Part shown: piece after piece, positions 8,408 through 16,874 of the stretch
How positions within the stretch are numbered: the first letter of the stretch is position 1
Layout of the letters: the number at the start of each line of letters is the position of its first letter
From: Peribacillus simplex
GTDB lineage: Bacteria > Bacillota > Bacilli > Bacillales > DSM-1321
Direction of reading: 5' to 3'
DNA: 64,000 bases
Assembly (NCBI RefSeq): GCF_001542915.1
Contig: NZ_LNNH01000012.1
Location: 730,216-794,215 of the forward strand
Translations under genes and position numbers: made by a program
Notes under the pieces: generated by a model
Seen by the model: the letters and a program-made list of their open reading frames with translations, nothing else
The model's database searches: none
Told to the model about the DNA's origin: nothing

Positions 8408-9640
8408 ATGAGTACAAAAAGAAAAGAATTAAACAGTAATTTTTTCTCGAGTTTTTTAAATGTTGATTACTTATCCGAAGAAGATAAATACATTTTTAAA
8501 AAGGAAAAACAAAAATATAAATTTAACGTGATTGGTGCCGGGATGATAGGTCATGAGCATATAAAAGTTACCATGCTGGAGGGAAGAGCAACCATTCATG
8601 GCATTTATGATCTAGATAAGAAAAGTATTGAAAATACGAAAAGGATGTTCTCGGAAAACTTCCCTGGACATGATCTAGTGGAGTATCGGACTCTTGAGGA
8701 AGCTTGTCATGATCCACAAGTAGATGGACTAATTATTTGTACGCCGAATTATACCCATCTTGAGATTGTGAGAGAAGCGGTCAAATCCGGAAAGCATATT
8801 TTACTAGAAAAACCAATGGCTACAAACTTAATTGATGCATTGGAAATTAAAGAACTTGCCGATGGTTATAAAGGGATCTTTCAAATCGGCCTACAATATC
8901 GTTACAAAGCGATTTACAACGAATCCATTCACGAAGCGATCGAGCGAAAATCAATTGGTGATATTAAAACAATCAGCATTGTAGAACATCGAGTTCCCTT
9001 CCTGGATAAAGTAAACCAATGGAATAAATTCTCTAAATATTCAGGCGGTACGCTCGTTGAAAAATGTTGTCATTATTTTGACCTTTTAAACTTATTGGCT
9101 CAATCCAAGCCCTCTTTCGTTTATGCAACCGGAGGAAGCGCTGTCAATTTTAACGATTTTGAATATAAAGAACAAAAATCTGATGTAATCGATCATGCAA
9201 ATGTCAATATCGTCTATGAAAACGGTGTGAACACGAATTTTAATTTGTGCATGTTTTCTCCTATGTTTTATGAAGAAATTACGATATGTGGAGATGGAGG
9301 AAGACTTAGAGCCTATGAAAACGATGATTTTTTACCGGTGAATCGGCCAAATACACATCTGGAAGTTTTAAGTGGTGAAAGTAAACCTACAAGAATCTCC
9401 ACTCCATGTTATCCATCTGTTATCCAAAGCAGTGGACATAATGGCGGAACATATTATGAGCACAAATACTTCATTGATAATATGGAAGGCGTTTCAACCA
9501 CGACTGCCACTGTTGAAGAAGGCTTTTGGTCCATTGTCGTCGGAATTGCAGCAGAAGAGTCCATTAAAACAGGAAAAGTAGTATACATTGATGAATTGTT
9601 AAAGAGAGTTCATAATGAGAAAGCGACTGTCTCTAATTAA
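8408..9640 (+). CDS. Gfo/Idh/MocA-family NAD protein, candidate NAD-dependent sulfoquinovosidase (GH188-like)
   Basis: A 410-residue two-domain dinucleotide-binding protein. The Rossmann motif VIGAGMIG is at 41-48, EKP at 134-136, and the usual DxGxH site reads KCCH at 219-222. A 40-residue N-terminal extension precedes the Rossmann fold. It is divergent from a transporter-transaldolase-isomerase operon and shares its type of cre control. No GH31 sulfoquinovosidase is present. Established knowledge: family GH188 consists of Gfo/Idh/MocA-like, NAD-dependent sulfoquinovosidases. A role in freeing sulfoquinovose from its glycoside is therefore plausible, but an ordinary sugar dehydrogenase is not excluded. 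The start is the ATG at 8408, with GGAGGT at 8395-8400; an ATG at 8393 overlaps that site. Confidence 0.65.
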   Translation: MSTKRKELNSNFFSSFLNVDYLSEEDKYIFKKEKQKYKFNVIGAGMIGHEHIKVTMLEGRATIHGIYDLDKKSIENTKRMFSENFPGHDLVEYRTLEEACHDPQVDGLIICTPNYTHLEIVREAVKSGKHILLEKPMATNLIDALEIKELADGYKGIFQIGLQYRYKAIYNESIHEAIERKSIGDIKTISIVEHRVPFLDKVNQWNKFSKYSGGTLVEKCCHYFDLLNLLAQSKPSFVYATGGSAVNFNDFEYKEQKSDVIDHANVNIVYENGVNTNFNLCMFSPMFYEEITICGDGGRLRAYENDDFLPVNRPNTHLEVLSGESKPTRISTPCYPSVIQSSGHNGGTYYEHKYFIDNMEGVSTTTATVEEGFWSIVVGIAAEESIKTGKVVYIDELLKRVHNEKATVSN

Positions 9641-9703
9641 TTGAATTGGTGCATCCCCCATTTATTGTTTGGTGGTCACAAGAACCTTGTAATACAGAGG
9701 AGC

Positions 9704-9760
9704 ATGAAAATGCGGCACTGCCCTTTATACGGGTAGTGCCGCATTCAGTTTGTAGACAAA
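9704..9760. repeat. Left inverted copy of a 57-bp hairpin repeat flanking the IS1182 unit
   Basis: It contains the hairpin ATGCGGCACTGCCC / GGGTAGTGCCGCAT and then TTCAG...TAGACAAA. The reverse complement matches 11472-11529 nearly base for base. Read outward on the minus strand, the stem is followed by TTTTC, so it may also act as a terminator. Confidence 0.7.
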
Positions 9761-9795
9761 AGGGGTTCGGAATTAAAAAATTCCGAACCCCTTTT
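9758..9795. terminator. Long perfect hairpin after the Gfo/Idh gene
   Basis: 17-bp perfect arms (AAAAGGGGTTCGGAATT and its complement) with a 4-base loop, flanked by A and T runs. It can terminate in both directions: the + gene ending at 9640 and the minus-strand transposase. Confidence 0.75.
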
Positions 9796-9854
9796 GAAAT
9801 TCCTTTGAAATTTTGACCAAAGGTTACGAGATTTGGGCTCTTCGAGCCACTATG

Positions 9855-11224
9855 TTAAGCCATTTTAGGACCTTGCCATGTCCAAGTGGCCATCTTCTTT
9901 AAATTCATGGCAGCGAAAGTAAGCATCGCCTGCATCGACAATTTCTTAAGTCCCCTTAAAGTAGTCCAACGCATACCATGCTTTTCTTTTGCATCTGCGA
10001 ATACACGCTCAATCGTTTCTTTGCGTTTCGCATATATAGGTTTTACCTCTTGATGATGACGCAGATGATCTGCTTCTTCCACATATGCTTGCCAGATATG
10101 CCGTGTCACTACTTTTTGATGGTCTTTGCTTTCCGTACACCTTGATAAAAATGAGCATTTTGCACAAATTTGTTTTGGCGATTTGTACTCGCGATAGCCC
10201 TCTTTATTTGTTGTTGAGTACTTTAAAGTTTCTCCCGAAAGGCAAAGGTAACAATCAAAGTGTTCATCGTAAACATAGTCATGTTTACGAAAGAATCCTT
10301 CTTTTGTACGAGGACGTGTATAGGGTAAAGCAGGTGTGATTTCTTTGTTAAATAGGTAGCTTGTAATCGCTGGTGTTTTATAAGCTGCATCTGCGGCAAC
10401 TGCTTCTGGTTTTCCAACTTTCTCAATTCACTTGCTCAACAAGTGGCTCCAAAATATGACTGTCATGTGTATTACCAGGTGTTACAATCGTTCCCAATAC
10501 AAAACCGTTGCCGTCTGCGGCCGCATGGAATGAATAGGCAAACTGTTTTGTTCGTTCATCTTTCACATAGTAGCCACTCTCAGGATCCGTAGTACTTTCT
10601 TTAATTGCTTTGGTTTCTTCCTTATCAAATTTATCTGGTGGAAAAGGCTTCTTTCCATGGTTTTCACAATCTTGATTGATTTCTTCTTGAAGACGTCCTT
10701 GATACGCTCGTGTTTCTTTACGAACGATTTTCTTTTCAAATTTCCGTTTATTCGCACTGGCTTTCACATGTGGAGGAATCCACGAAAACGTGTTCTACAC
10801 TTATTAACTTTTTATTAGCAGCTGTCATTAAAATGCGACAGAAAATCTGTTCAAACAGGTCTGTATCTTTAAAGCGTCGCTCATAATTTTTTCCGAACGT
10901 AGAGAAATGAGGTACTTTATCATGGAAACCATAGCCTAAGAACCAACGGTAAGCCATATTGGTTTCAACTTCTTCAATCGTTTTACGCATGGAACGAATA
11001 CCGAAGGTATATTGAATGAAAGTCAGTTTAACTAAAATAACTGGATCAATACTTGGGCGTCCTACCTCTGAGTACATATCTTTCACCAAGTCATAAATGA
11101 AAGTGAAGTCAATGGAAGCCTCCATTTTACGAACCAAATGGTTCGGTGGCACCAGTTGATCTAAAGTAATCATTTCAAGTTGATCTCGCTGAATAGAATC
11201 ATGTTTAGAAAGCATCCTCATCAC
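9855..11224 (-). pseudogene. IS1182-family transposase, two frameshifts
   Basis: A DDE transposase of about 455 codons broken into three reading segments. Codons 1-158 (11224 to about 10768) start MMRMLSKHDSIQRDQLEM and hold the DUF772-type N-terminal domain. An extra base near 10768, in what should read VFVDSTHVKASANK, shifts the frame. The next segment runs to 10427, where a second extra base (GTGAATTGAG) shifts it again. The last part, open to 9855, includes the Cys-rich KQICAKCSFLSRC segment and ends IERVFADAKEKHGMRWTTLRG. With both insertions removed the protein would be continuous. The element is presumably inactive unless these are assembly errors. Confidence 0.85.
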
Positions 11225-11299
11225 CTCAAGTTTTAATCCTTCAATTTTAAAACAAAAATGACTCCAGTCAAAAGTGTTCTATCTAAAAGGTAAGACAAA

Positions 11300-11422
11300 G
11301 TTGATTGGAGCGGGTGTTCGAGACTCCTGCGGGAAAAGCGCGTCTAGGGGAGACCCCGCAGGCAAAGCCGAGGAGGCTCCCCGACCGCCCGCGGAAAGCG
11401 AGTGCCTGGAGTGGAAATCAAC
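11300..11422. repeat. REP-like GC-rich interspersed element
   Basis: A 123-bp block clearly richer in GC than its surroundings. It has terminal arms GTTGATT and AATCAAC and internal complementary pieces such as CTCCTGCGGG / CCCCGCAGG and GGGGAG / CTCCCC. It resembles the short palindromic interspersed repeats common in Bacillaceae intergenic regions. This is the only copy in the window. Confidence 0.6.
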
Positions 11423-11447
11423 GTCTAAATTGTACAGGCCATAAAAA

Positions 11448-11479
11448 TAGACAAACTCGATTTTCATCGAGTTTGTCTA
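11448..11479. terminator. Perfect 13-bp hairpin right of the IS1182 unit
   Basis: TAGACAAACTCGA, 6-base loop, and its complement. An A run lies to the left. It overlaps the right flanking repeat and resembles the hairpin at 12017 in its loop-side AACTCGATTTT sequence. Confidence 0.55.
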
Positions 11480-11529
11480 CAGTCTGAATGCGGCACTGCC
11501 CTTTATACGGGTAGGGCCGCATTTTTCAT
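11472..11529. repeat. Right inverted copy of the hairpin repeat flanking the IS1182 unit
   Basis: Reverse complement of 9704-9760 with few mismatches: TTTGTCTAC, CTGAATGCGGCACTGCCC, then GCCGCATTTTTCAT. Together the two copies bracket 1.8 kb containing the transposase and the REP-like element. Confidence 0.7.
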
Positions 11530-12016
11530 ATTTCTTACTTTTGAACTTTAGGGGTAGCCCCCACTATCCATCCTCTCCATCGCTTCTGAAATGGCAAGTC
11601 ACTGACAAGCACCTTATATAGAAGGAACTAGCATTGATAAAAAAGCTTGTAGACAAGCTGGGGTGGGCATATAACGCTTTAGAGACACTCTCCAAATCCC
11701 CTTTCATTTATTGTGTGCAACACAATAAAAGGCATCGTATATAGTACTGTCTGCGAAGTAATCCTCCTTTTACTCGAGGACGTAAATGGGACGGATGTCG
11801 GTATATCTAAAGGTTTGCCTACCCTGGCTACCTCTCCTTCACCAAATTATAAGGGTGAGCTAATGGTAGCCCTCCAATGCTCAGCTTTCAAGAGGGCGGG
11901 CGAGGAAGTGGAATGAAACGGTCTAAGTACAGATCCTCCAAAGTTATCAGCAATCTGAAGTCGACTTTCGTTTTCATTCAGAGCCAAAAGCAACCTTAAA
12001 TGGTGCACACATATAA
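11530..12016. other. Non-coding stretch, nothing recognised
   Basis: About 490 bases with no supported gene. A 67-codon open frame at 11713 has no ribosome site and no recognisable sequence. Short palindromic words occur but no long stem or known riboswitch core is visible. It may be decayed sequence linked to the IS insertion. Confidence 0.4.
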
Positions 12017-12060
12017 AAAAATGCAGGCCAACTCGATTTTATCAAGTTGGCCTGCATTTT
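12017..12060 (-). terminator. Terminator of the isomerase-GntR-ALDH-AEC operon
   Basis: 13-bp arms ATGCAGGCCAACT and AGTTGGCCTGCAT flanked by AAAA and TTTT. It follows the AEC stop at 12094 on the minus strand and can act in both directions. Confidence 0.8.
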
Positions 12061-12093
12061 GATTGAAAAACATCTATGGGAACAGCTATCACT

Positions 12094-12996
12094 TTATAAA
12101 ACAATCATGAATATAATAGGCAATGTTGCAAGACTTAACGAAGTACTGATAAGTGTCGTACTTGAAACGAAATCTGACTCTGTATTGAATTGAAGCGCGT
12201 ACATCGTCGTATTGGCGGCAGTCGGCATGGCAGCCATAATGATCATGATTTGTTTAACCATCTCATCTACAGGCAAGAAAAGAGTTAGCATATACGCTAT
12301 TGCTGGTGAAATGGCAAGCTTGATAAGGAGCGACCAAGAGATCCTGGCTTTGGCCAATTGTTTTATTGAAATGTTGGCAAGCTGCATGCCCAGTACAATC
12401 ATTACAGTAGGAATTGCGGCATCAGCCACTAAGTTGACGGCTTCTTGTACGGAATTGCTAAATGGGATATGCAGGAATTGAAAAAGGGCACCTAAAAGCC
12501 CGCCATATACGATGGGCATGCGTTGAACTGCCCGAAGAGCTGAGCGTATCCCATTACCATCCGGACTCCCTTTTGCGGCATAATACACGCCCACAGTACA
12601 CATCACCACTTGTTGTATCACCATTAACACAATGGCAGATTTTAGACCAGTGGCACCGAAGAGTAATAGAACTACAGGGGTACCATAGTTTCCGTTGTTC
12701 ATAAAGGACGAAGCCAAGATCATCCCACATGTTTCCGGAGTCGAATACCCGTGAAAATAAGAAATGACATACACAACGGCAATCAAGGAAAAACAAAGAG
12801 CAAATGTGTAAAAAGTAAGGTATAGGTAATCAATAGTGAATGGGGTAGTATAAAAAGTTCGAAATACAAGAATTGGCGACATTAAGTAAAGCGCCATTGT
12901 TGAGATTGTCTTTGTATCAAAACCGATTTTCTTTTGTCCAATAAACCCAATCGCAAAAATACCGAAAACCGGCAGGAGGATAGTTAAAAACTCCAT
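12094..12996 (-). CDS. AEC-family permease (auxin efflux carrier / MdcF type)
   Basis: A 300-residue membrane protein with about ten segments in two inverted five-helix halves. It has the AEC features SSFMNNGNYGTPV in the first half and MPTAANTTMYA in the second. Characterised bacterial members move malonate, malate or other small carboxylates, so export or import of an acid formed by the neighbouring aldehyde dehydrogenase is reasonable (inference). The start is the ATG at 12996 with GAAGGTG 7-8 bases upstream. It is the last gene of the operon, 83 bp after the dehydrogenase, with a stem-loop in between. A second AEC permease lies at 60007. Confidence 0.8.
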   Translation of the reverse strand: MEFLTILLPVFGIFAIGFIGQKKIGFDTKTISTMALYLMSPILVFRTFYTTPFTIDYLYLTFYTFALCFSLIAVVYVISYFHGYSTPETCGMILASSFMNNGNYGTPVVLLLFGATGLKSAIVLMVIQQVVMCTVGVYYAAKGSPDGNGIRSALRAVQRMPIVYGGLLGALFQFLHIPFSNSVQEAVNLVADAAIPTVMIVLGMQLANISIKQLAKARISWSLLIKLAISPAIAYMLTLFLPVDEMVKQIMIIMAAMPTAANTTMYALQFNTESDFVSSTTLISTSLSLATLPIIFMIVL

Positions 12997-13042
12997 TTTT
13001 GTCACCTTCATTACCTTTTGTTTTGTCATCTACTAAAGGAAA

Positions 13043-13068
13043 GACCTAGATCCTTCCCACTCTAGGTC
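13043..13068. terminator. Intercistronic hairpin between ALDH and AEC genes
   Basis: GACCTAGA / TCTAGGTC arms. The long T run is on the plus-strand side; on the minus strand, in which these genes are transcribed, only TTTCCTTT follows. It is probably a weak attenuator or RNA-stability element. Confidence 0.4.
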
Positions 13069-13079
13069 CTTTTTTTCAA

Positions 13080-14513
13080 TCATAAATTCAAGACGATGAT
13101 ACGTTCTTCCGTCATTTCTTCCATCGCATATTTTGGGCCTTCTTTTCCGTTCCCGCTTTTCTTCACGCCGCCATAAGGCATATGATCGACCCGGTATGCC
13201 GACGCATCATTAACGATAAGTCCTCCCACTTCTATTTCACGAGCCGCTTTCATGGCCAATTGTAAATCGTTCGTGAAGAGCCCCGCTTGCAATCCATAAT
13301 CAGAATCGTTTACTTTAGCGATCACTTCGTCTATTTCTTCATATGTGGCAATCGATACAATTGGACCGAACACTTCTTGACGACAAACTTTCATGTCATC
13401 CTTTACATTCGTTAAAATGGTAGGCAAATAGAAGGCGCCGTCACGTTTACCACCAACCTCAATCCGGGCCCCTTGTTCCACCGCTTCCTTCACCCATGCC
13501 TCCACTCTCTCCGCTTCAGTAAGGCGAATCATCGGTCCAATATCTGTTTTTTCATCCATTGGGTTACCCACCACGAACTCTTCCGTTTTTTCTATTAACT
13601 TAGCAACAAAAGATTCATAGATATCTTGATGGACATAAATGCGTTGGACGGATATACAAACTTGTCCTGCATTATTAAAGCTTTTTTGTGAAACTAAAGT
13701 TGCCGCTCTTTCCAAATCCGAATCTTTATGAACGATGGTCGCTGAATTATTCCCTAATTCAAGAGACACTTTACGTAAGCCTGCCTTTGAACGGATTAAT
13801 TCTCCCACTCGAGGGCTTCCGGTAAAAGTAAACATGTTAACATCTTGATTTTCCAGTAACCATTCACCGATTTTTGCACCATCTCCAGTCAGCACTTGAA
13901 GGCGTCCCTTTGGTAGCCCAGCCTCCTCCAATAAGGATGCCAGTTTAATGGCACAGATTGGAGTGACTTCAGCAGGTTTTAAGACTACACTATTACCGGA
14001 CGCAAGTGCTGGACCGATTTTATGGCAGACCAGATTGATCGGTGCATTAAACGGAGTGATAGCTGCAATGACGCCAACAGGAACACGGATGGTGAAGGCC
14101 ATGCGATTCTCTGAACCTTGAGCTGATTCAACAGGAACACCTTCTCCATGGATGCGCTTTGCTTCCTCTGCAGATATTTGTAAAGTTTGAGCTGAACGAT
14201 CCACTTCTCCGCGTGATTCACGAATGGACTTTCCAACTTCAATCGCTAAGATCCTGGCAAATTCTTCGCGGCGCTCTAATAGCAATTGGGCCGCTTTCAT
14301 TAATACCTCATATCGTTCATACGGTGAAAAATTCTGTTTTAACGCAGCTTTCGCACTCTTTACAGCTTTATCCACATGTTTTTTTGTCGCTACCGAGATT
14401 TCAGCAGCCGGTTCTTGTGTATATTTGTTTAATACCATCATTGTTTCTGACGTTTTCTCCCAATGACCCGCCACTAATAAACCATGTTGCTTAACTTGTG
14501 TTGAATTCGTCAT
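13080..14513 (-). CDS. NAD(P)-dependent aldehyde dehydrogenase
   Basis: A 477-residue ALDH superfamily enzyme that oxidises an aldehyde to its acid. Key sites are ITPFNAPINLVCHK with the catalytic Asn region, FTGSPRVGELI for NAD binding, LELGNNSATIV with the general-base Glu, and FNNAGQVCISVQR with the nucleophile Cys. PYGGVKKSGNGKEG lies near the end. It resembles lactaldehyde, glyceraldehyde and phosphonoacetaldehyde dehydrogenases more than betaine aldehyde types, but the substrate cannot be fixed. It follows gntR by 28 bp and precedes an AEC permease. The start is the ATG at 14513 with GGGGGAG 8 bases upstream; a GTG at 14522 is the alternative. Confidence 0.85.
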   Translation of the reverse strand: MTNSTQVKQHGLLVAGHWEKTSETMMVLNKYTQEPAAEISVATKKHVDKAVKSAKAALKQNFSPYERYEVLMKAAQLLLERREEFARILAIEVGKSIRESRGEVDRSAQTLQISAEEAKRIHGEGVPVESAQGSENRMAFTIRVPVGVIAAITPFNAPINLVCHKIGPALASGNSVVLKPAEVTPICAIKLASLLEEAGLPKGRLQVLTGDGAKIGEWLLENQDVNMFTFTGSPRVGELIRSKAGLRKVSLELGNNSATIVHKDSDLERAATLVSQKSFNNAGQVCISVQRIYVHQDIYESFVAKLIEKTEEFVVGNPMDEKTDIGPMIRLTEAERVEAWVKEAVEQGARIEVGGKRDGAFYLPTILTNVKDDMKVCRQEVFGPIVSIATYEEIDEVIAKVNDSDYGLQAGLFTNDLQLAMKAAREIEVGGLIVNDASAYRVDHMPYGGVKKSGNGKEGPKYAMEEMTEERIIVLNL

Positions 14514-14541
14514 TCTCTCCACTCCCCCGCTTTATTAAGAT

Positions 14542-15276
14542 TCACCTAAAAAGGTCAATATCATAATGATATTTATCACTTCGATATTTCGTTATAGTAA
14601 ACTCAAGTGGTTTATCATCGAATCCAAAGCTTAGCCTTGTCATTTCAAGCAAAGCTTCACCGCCGCGAATGCCCAATAAATCAGCTTCGTAAATCGTTGC
14701 GTTGATTGCACAGATTTTTTCTTTTGCCCGTTTTAACGAAATTCCATTTCCCTCTAAGATTTCATAAAATTTTGCACTATTCAGGTCATGTTTTTCATAC
14801 ATTTGTCCAATATGTTTGGGCCAGCATGAGCGTTCAATTGCAATAGGGACATCATCTGCGAAACGGATCCTCTCAATCACGAAAACTTCTTCTCCCTCTG
14901 CCAGTTGAAGCATTGATGTTTCGTAATATAAGTCTTGTGTGAAATTTGCACGCAGTAATTTTGAATTGGGGGTTAAACCTCTCTCGGTTACTTCTTCCGC
15001 TAATCCCTTCAGTCTTCCTAGACTCCCGCCGATAAGGGGTTGGGGCTTTACGATTGTTCCTCTTCCTTGCTTCTTCTCCAATAATCCGTCTTGGACAAGA
15101 ATGGAAATCGCTTGCCTTAATGTAGTACGGCTAACATCGAATTCTTGCATCAACTCTTGTTCCGTTGGTATTAAAGCGTTTGCCTTCCATACTTTTTCCT
15201 GAATGCGCTTCACTAAAATGTCTTTCACCTGTAAATAAAGAGCCACATTTTTATTGGCATCTATCATATTTTTCAT
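14542..15276 (-). CDS. GntR-family regulator (HutC/UTRA subfamily)
   Basis: A 244-residue repressor. Residues about 10-75 form the winged helix (IPTEQELMQEFDVSRTTLRQAI...LVQDGLLEKKQGRGT). The remainder is a UTRA ligand domain of the kind that binds sugars, amino acids or phosphorylated metabolites. It lies inside the fucose-isomerase-like/ALDH/AEC operon, so it most likely controls that operon in response to the pathway substrate. The start is the ATG at 15276 with AAAGGAG 9 bases upstream; an earlier TTG overlaps that site. Candidate operators are at 15302-15326 and 16751-16768. Confidence 0.85.
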   Translation of the reverse strand: MKNMIDANKNVALYLQVKDILVKRIQEKVWKANALIPTEQELMQEFDVSRTTLRQAISILVQDGLLEKKQGRGTIVKPQPLIGGSLGRLKGLAEEVTERGLTPNSKLLRANFTQDLYYETSMLQLAEGEEVFVIERIRFADDVPIAIERSCWPKHIGQMYEKHDLNSAKFYEILEGNGISLKRAKEKICAINATIYEADLLGIRGGEALLEMTRLSFGFDDKPLEFTITKYRSDKYHYDIDLFR

Positions 15277-15301
15277 GTTGTCCAACTCCTTTAAGCCAGT
15301 C

Positions 15302-15326
15302 TTTACGATAAAGTATATATCATAAA
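15302..15326. promoter_or_regulatory. Inverted repeat upstream of gntR
   Basis: TTTACGATA-N7-TATCATAAA, arms matching at 8 of 9 positions, in the 84-bp gap before gntR. It shares GATA...TATC with the palindrome in the operon promoter but with a spacer one base longer. An autoregulatory site is possible. Confidence 0.4.
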
Positions 15327-15360
15327 CCAGCCATTGCTATAAGGGGCGATCCGGTTTCTT

Positions 15361-16701
15361 TCAGACATATATTTCGGTTTCTATTTGAAGCATTCGTCCC
15401 AATTCAATTAGGTGTTCCGTTACATCTCCATAAACTAACGCGAAGTGGGGTTCGTAGCCTGCATGCATAAGTTTGTAAAGTGTGTCCGTTACATCTGTTT
15501 TTAATTCAACTTCCACTGAAGTCCCTGAAAAAGGCTGTTCTCCATCCAATGCATTTCCTTTCATTACCAAAAAACGATAGCCTTCAGGTGTATGGCTTAC
15601 TCTAAAGATCGTTACTACGCCTGCTTTCAAACCAAAATCCATGGCAAACCCTATTTTACGATTTGGATGTACACCGACTGTTGCCCCTGTAGAAGGGTTT
15701 GCCAGTGAATACGCCCCGGCACCGCAATGCCAAAATACAACCGAATTTTTCTTTTCATCCACATGGACTAAATCGCCTAAGTACGGGGCATTGCCACCAG
15801 CTAATTCACGTAGAATATACATGGAAACCGATCCGTGAATATCGGATTCACAAGATGTTACCATTCCGTCTTCCGTGAACTGGGATAGCGTTGAGCATGG
15901 TGCTGCTCCCAATTCGTTAAAAAAGTCAGGCCAACAACGCATCGCTAATGCATCCAACTCTTGTTGCTGGATATGTTTTTTGATGTATGTTGAAAATTGT
16001 GCGAATTTTGTTACGGTTTCATCATTTCGGTTCAACCCAATGACCTGTCTCTCGGCACGTTCAATTTCACCGATCCATGCTTGCTCTGGAAGTTCCACGC
16101 ATTGTACAAATGCCTCTTGCAAGTCAATCTTATGAAGTGTAACACCAAGTGCTGTTTGCAATTCTCCTTCATTTGCTTGTGAGAAGAAGAAACCAGGTGG
16201 ATATTCACCTACAACACCAATTTTAAGTTCACTTAATGCCTTGAATACACGCATAACATTAAATTGCCTTAGTAAACGCTTTCTTAAATCTTCTTCATCC
16301 GGATTCCCAAATACAAATGCAAAAGGATGTTGATGATTACGCAGGACATTGCTGGTACTGTTCCCACCCGTTAATGAATTAAGACGCAAACGCCCCCCGA
16401 CGCTTGGTTCGCGTACTGACCAAACGATCACAGGTTGCTTGAAATATTCCAAAACTTTGACCATGAACTCCCCATCTGCAAATGTAACACTTTGATATAA
16501 AACCGTGTCGACCTTCACATCCTTTATAGAATCTAAAAAATCTTGAAGATCCTCAACGGAAGTCACGGTTTGTTCTGGTGCTACAAGATGGCTGCAGCTT
16601 TCTTCCAACCAATCCATACTTTGCCTGCGATATATTTCAGCTGCTTCAATATCAAATGTTTTTCTACCTATGGGTAAATATAAAACGACCGTGTTAAGCA
16701 T
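15361..16701 (-). CDS. L-fucose/L-arabinose isomerase-like protein
   Basis: A 446-residue cytoplasmic protein of the fucose isomerase-like group (COG2407 type). The N-terminal half has the alternating Rossmann-like layout (VVLYLPIGRKTFD, VDTVLYQSVTFADGEF, PVIVWSVREPSVGGRLRLNS). The C-terminal half holds CWPDFFNELGAAPC, TEDGMVTSCESDIHG and VVFWHCGAGAYSL, positions where the family places Glu, Asp and His metal ligands. It should interconvert an aldose and ketose or a related sugar acid, but which one is unknown. It is the first gene of a four-gene operon with GntR, ALDH and AEC. The start is the ATG at 16701 with GGGGG 8 bases upstream. Confidence 0.7.
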   Translation of the reverse strand: MLNTVVLYLPIGRKTFDIEAAEIYRRQSMDWLEESCSHLVAPEQTVTSVEDLQDFLDSIKDVKVDTVLYQSVTFADGEFMVKVLEYFKQPVIVWSVREPSVGGRLRLNSLTGGNSTSNVLRNHQHPFAFVFGNPDEEDLRKRLLRQFNVMRVFKALSELKIGVVGEYPPGFFFSQANEGELQTALGVTLHKIDLQEAFVQCVELPEQAWIGEIERAERQVIGLNRNDETVTKFAQFSTYIKKHIQQQELDALAMRCWPDFFNELGAAPCSTLSQFTEDGMVTSCESDIHGSVSMYILRELAGGNAPYLGDLVHVDEKKNSVVFWHCGAGAYSLANPSTGATVGVHPNRKIGFAMDFGLKAGVVTIFRVSHTPEGYRFLVMKGNALDGEQPFSGTSVEVELKTDVTDTLYKLMHAGYEPHFALVYGDVTEHLIELGRMLQIETEIYV

Positions 16702-16745
16702 GTACGAACCCCCTATTTTCAATGGCGAAAAAATTCATTATAACC

Positions 16746-16774
16746 ATTATAAGATACATACCTATCTTTATCAA
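16746..16774 (-). promoter_or_regulatory. Promoter of the isomerase-GntR-ALDH-AEC operon with operator in spacer
   Basis: Minus strand TTGATA (16769-16774), 17-base spacer, TATAAT (16746-16751). The spacer region 16751-16768 is the palindrome AAGATA-N6-TATCTT, a good candidate for the operon's own GntR protein. Confidence 0.75.
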
Positions 16775-16874
16775 CAAAAAGATAAACATCTCACCGAAGA
16801 ACAAAAAAAGGCTCTTGAGACACAAATGTCTCGAGAGCACGATTGCTAGATTTTTTCCATTAAGTATTGCAGGA

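Noticed and set aside
10223-10426. Separate 67-codon gene inside the IS1182 region
   Set aside because: It is an out-of-frame reading of the transposase; the true frame runs through this segment after the second frameshift.
11713-11916. 67-codon frame in the IS-adjacent gap
   Set aside because: No ribosome site, no recognisable sequence, and it lies in probably decayed DNA.
13080-14513. Firm assignment as sulfolactaldehyde dehydrogenase
   Set aside because: Only proximity supports it; the operon has its own regulator and isomerase and is separated by an IS element.
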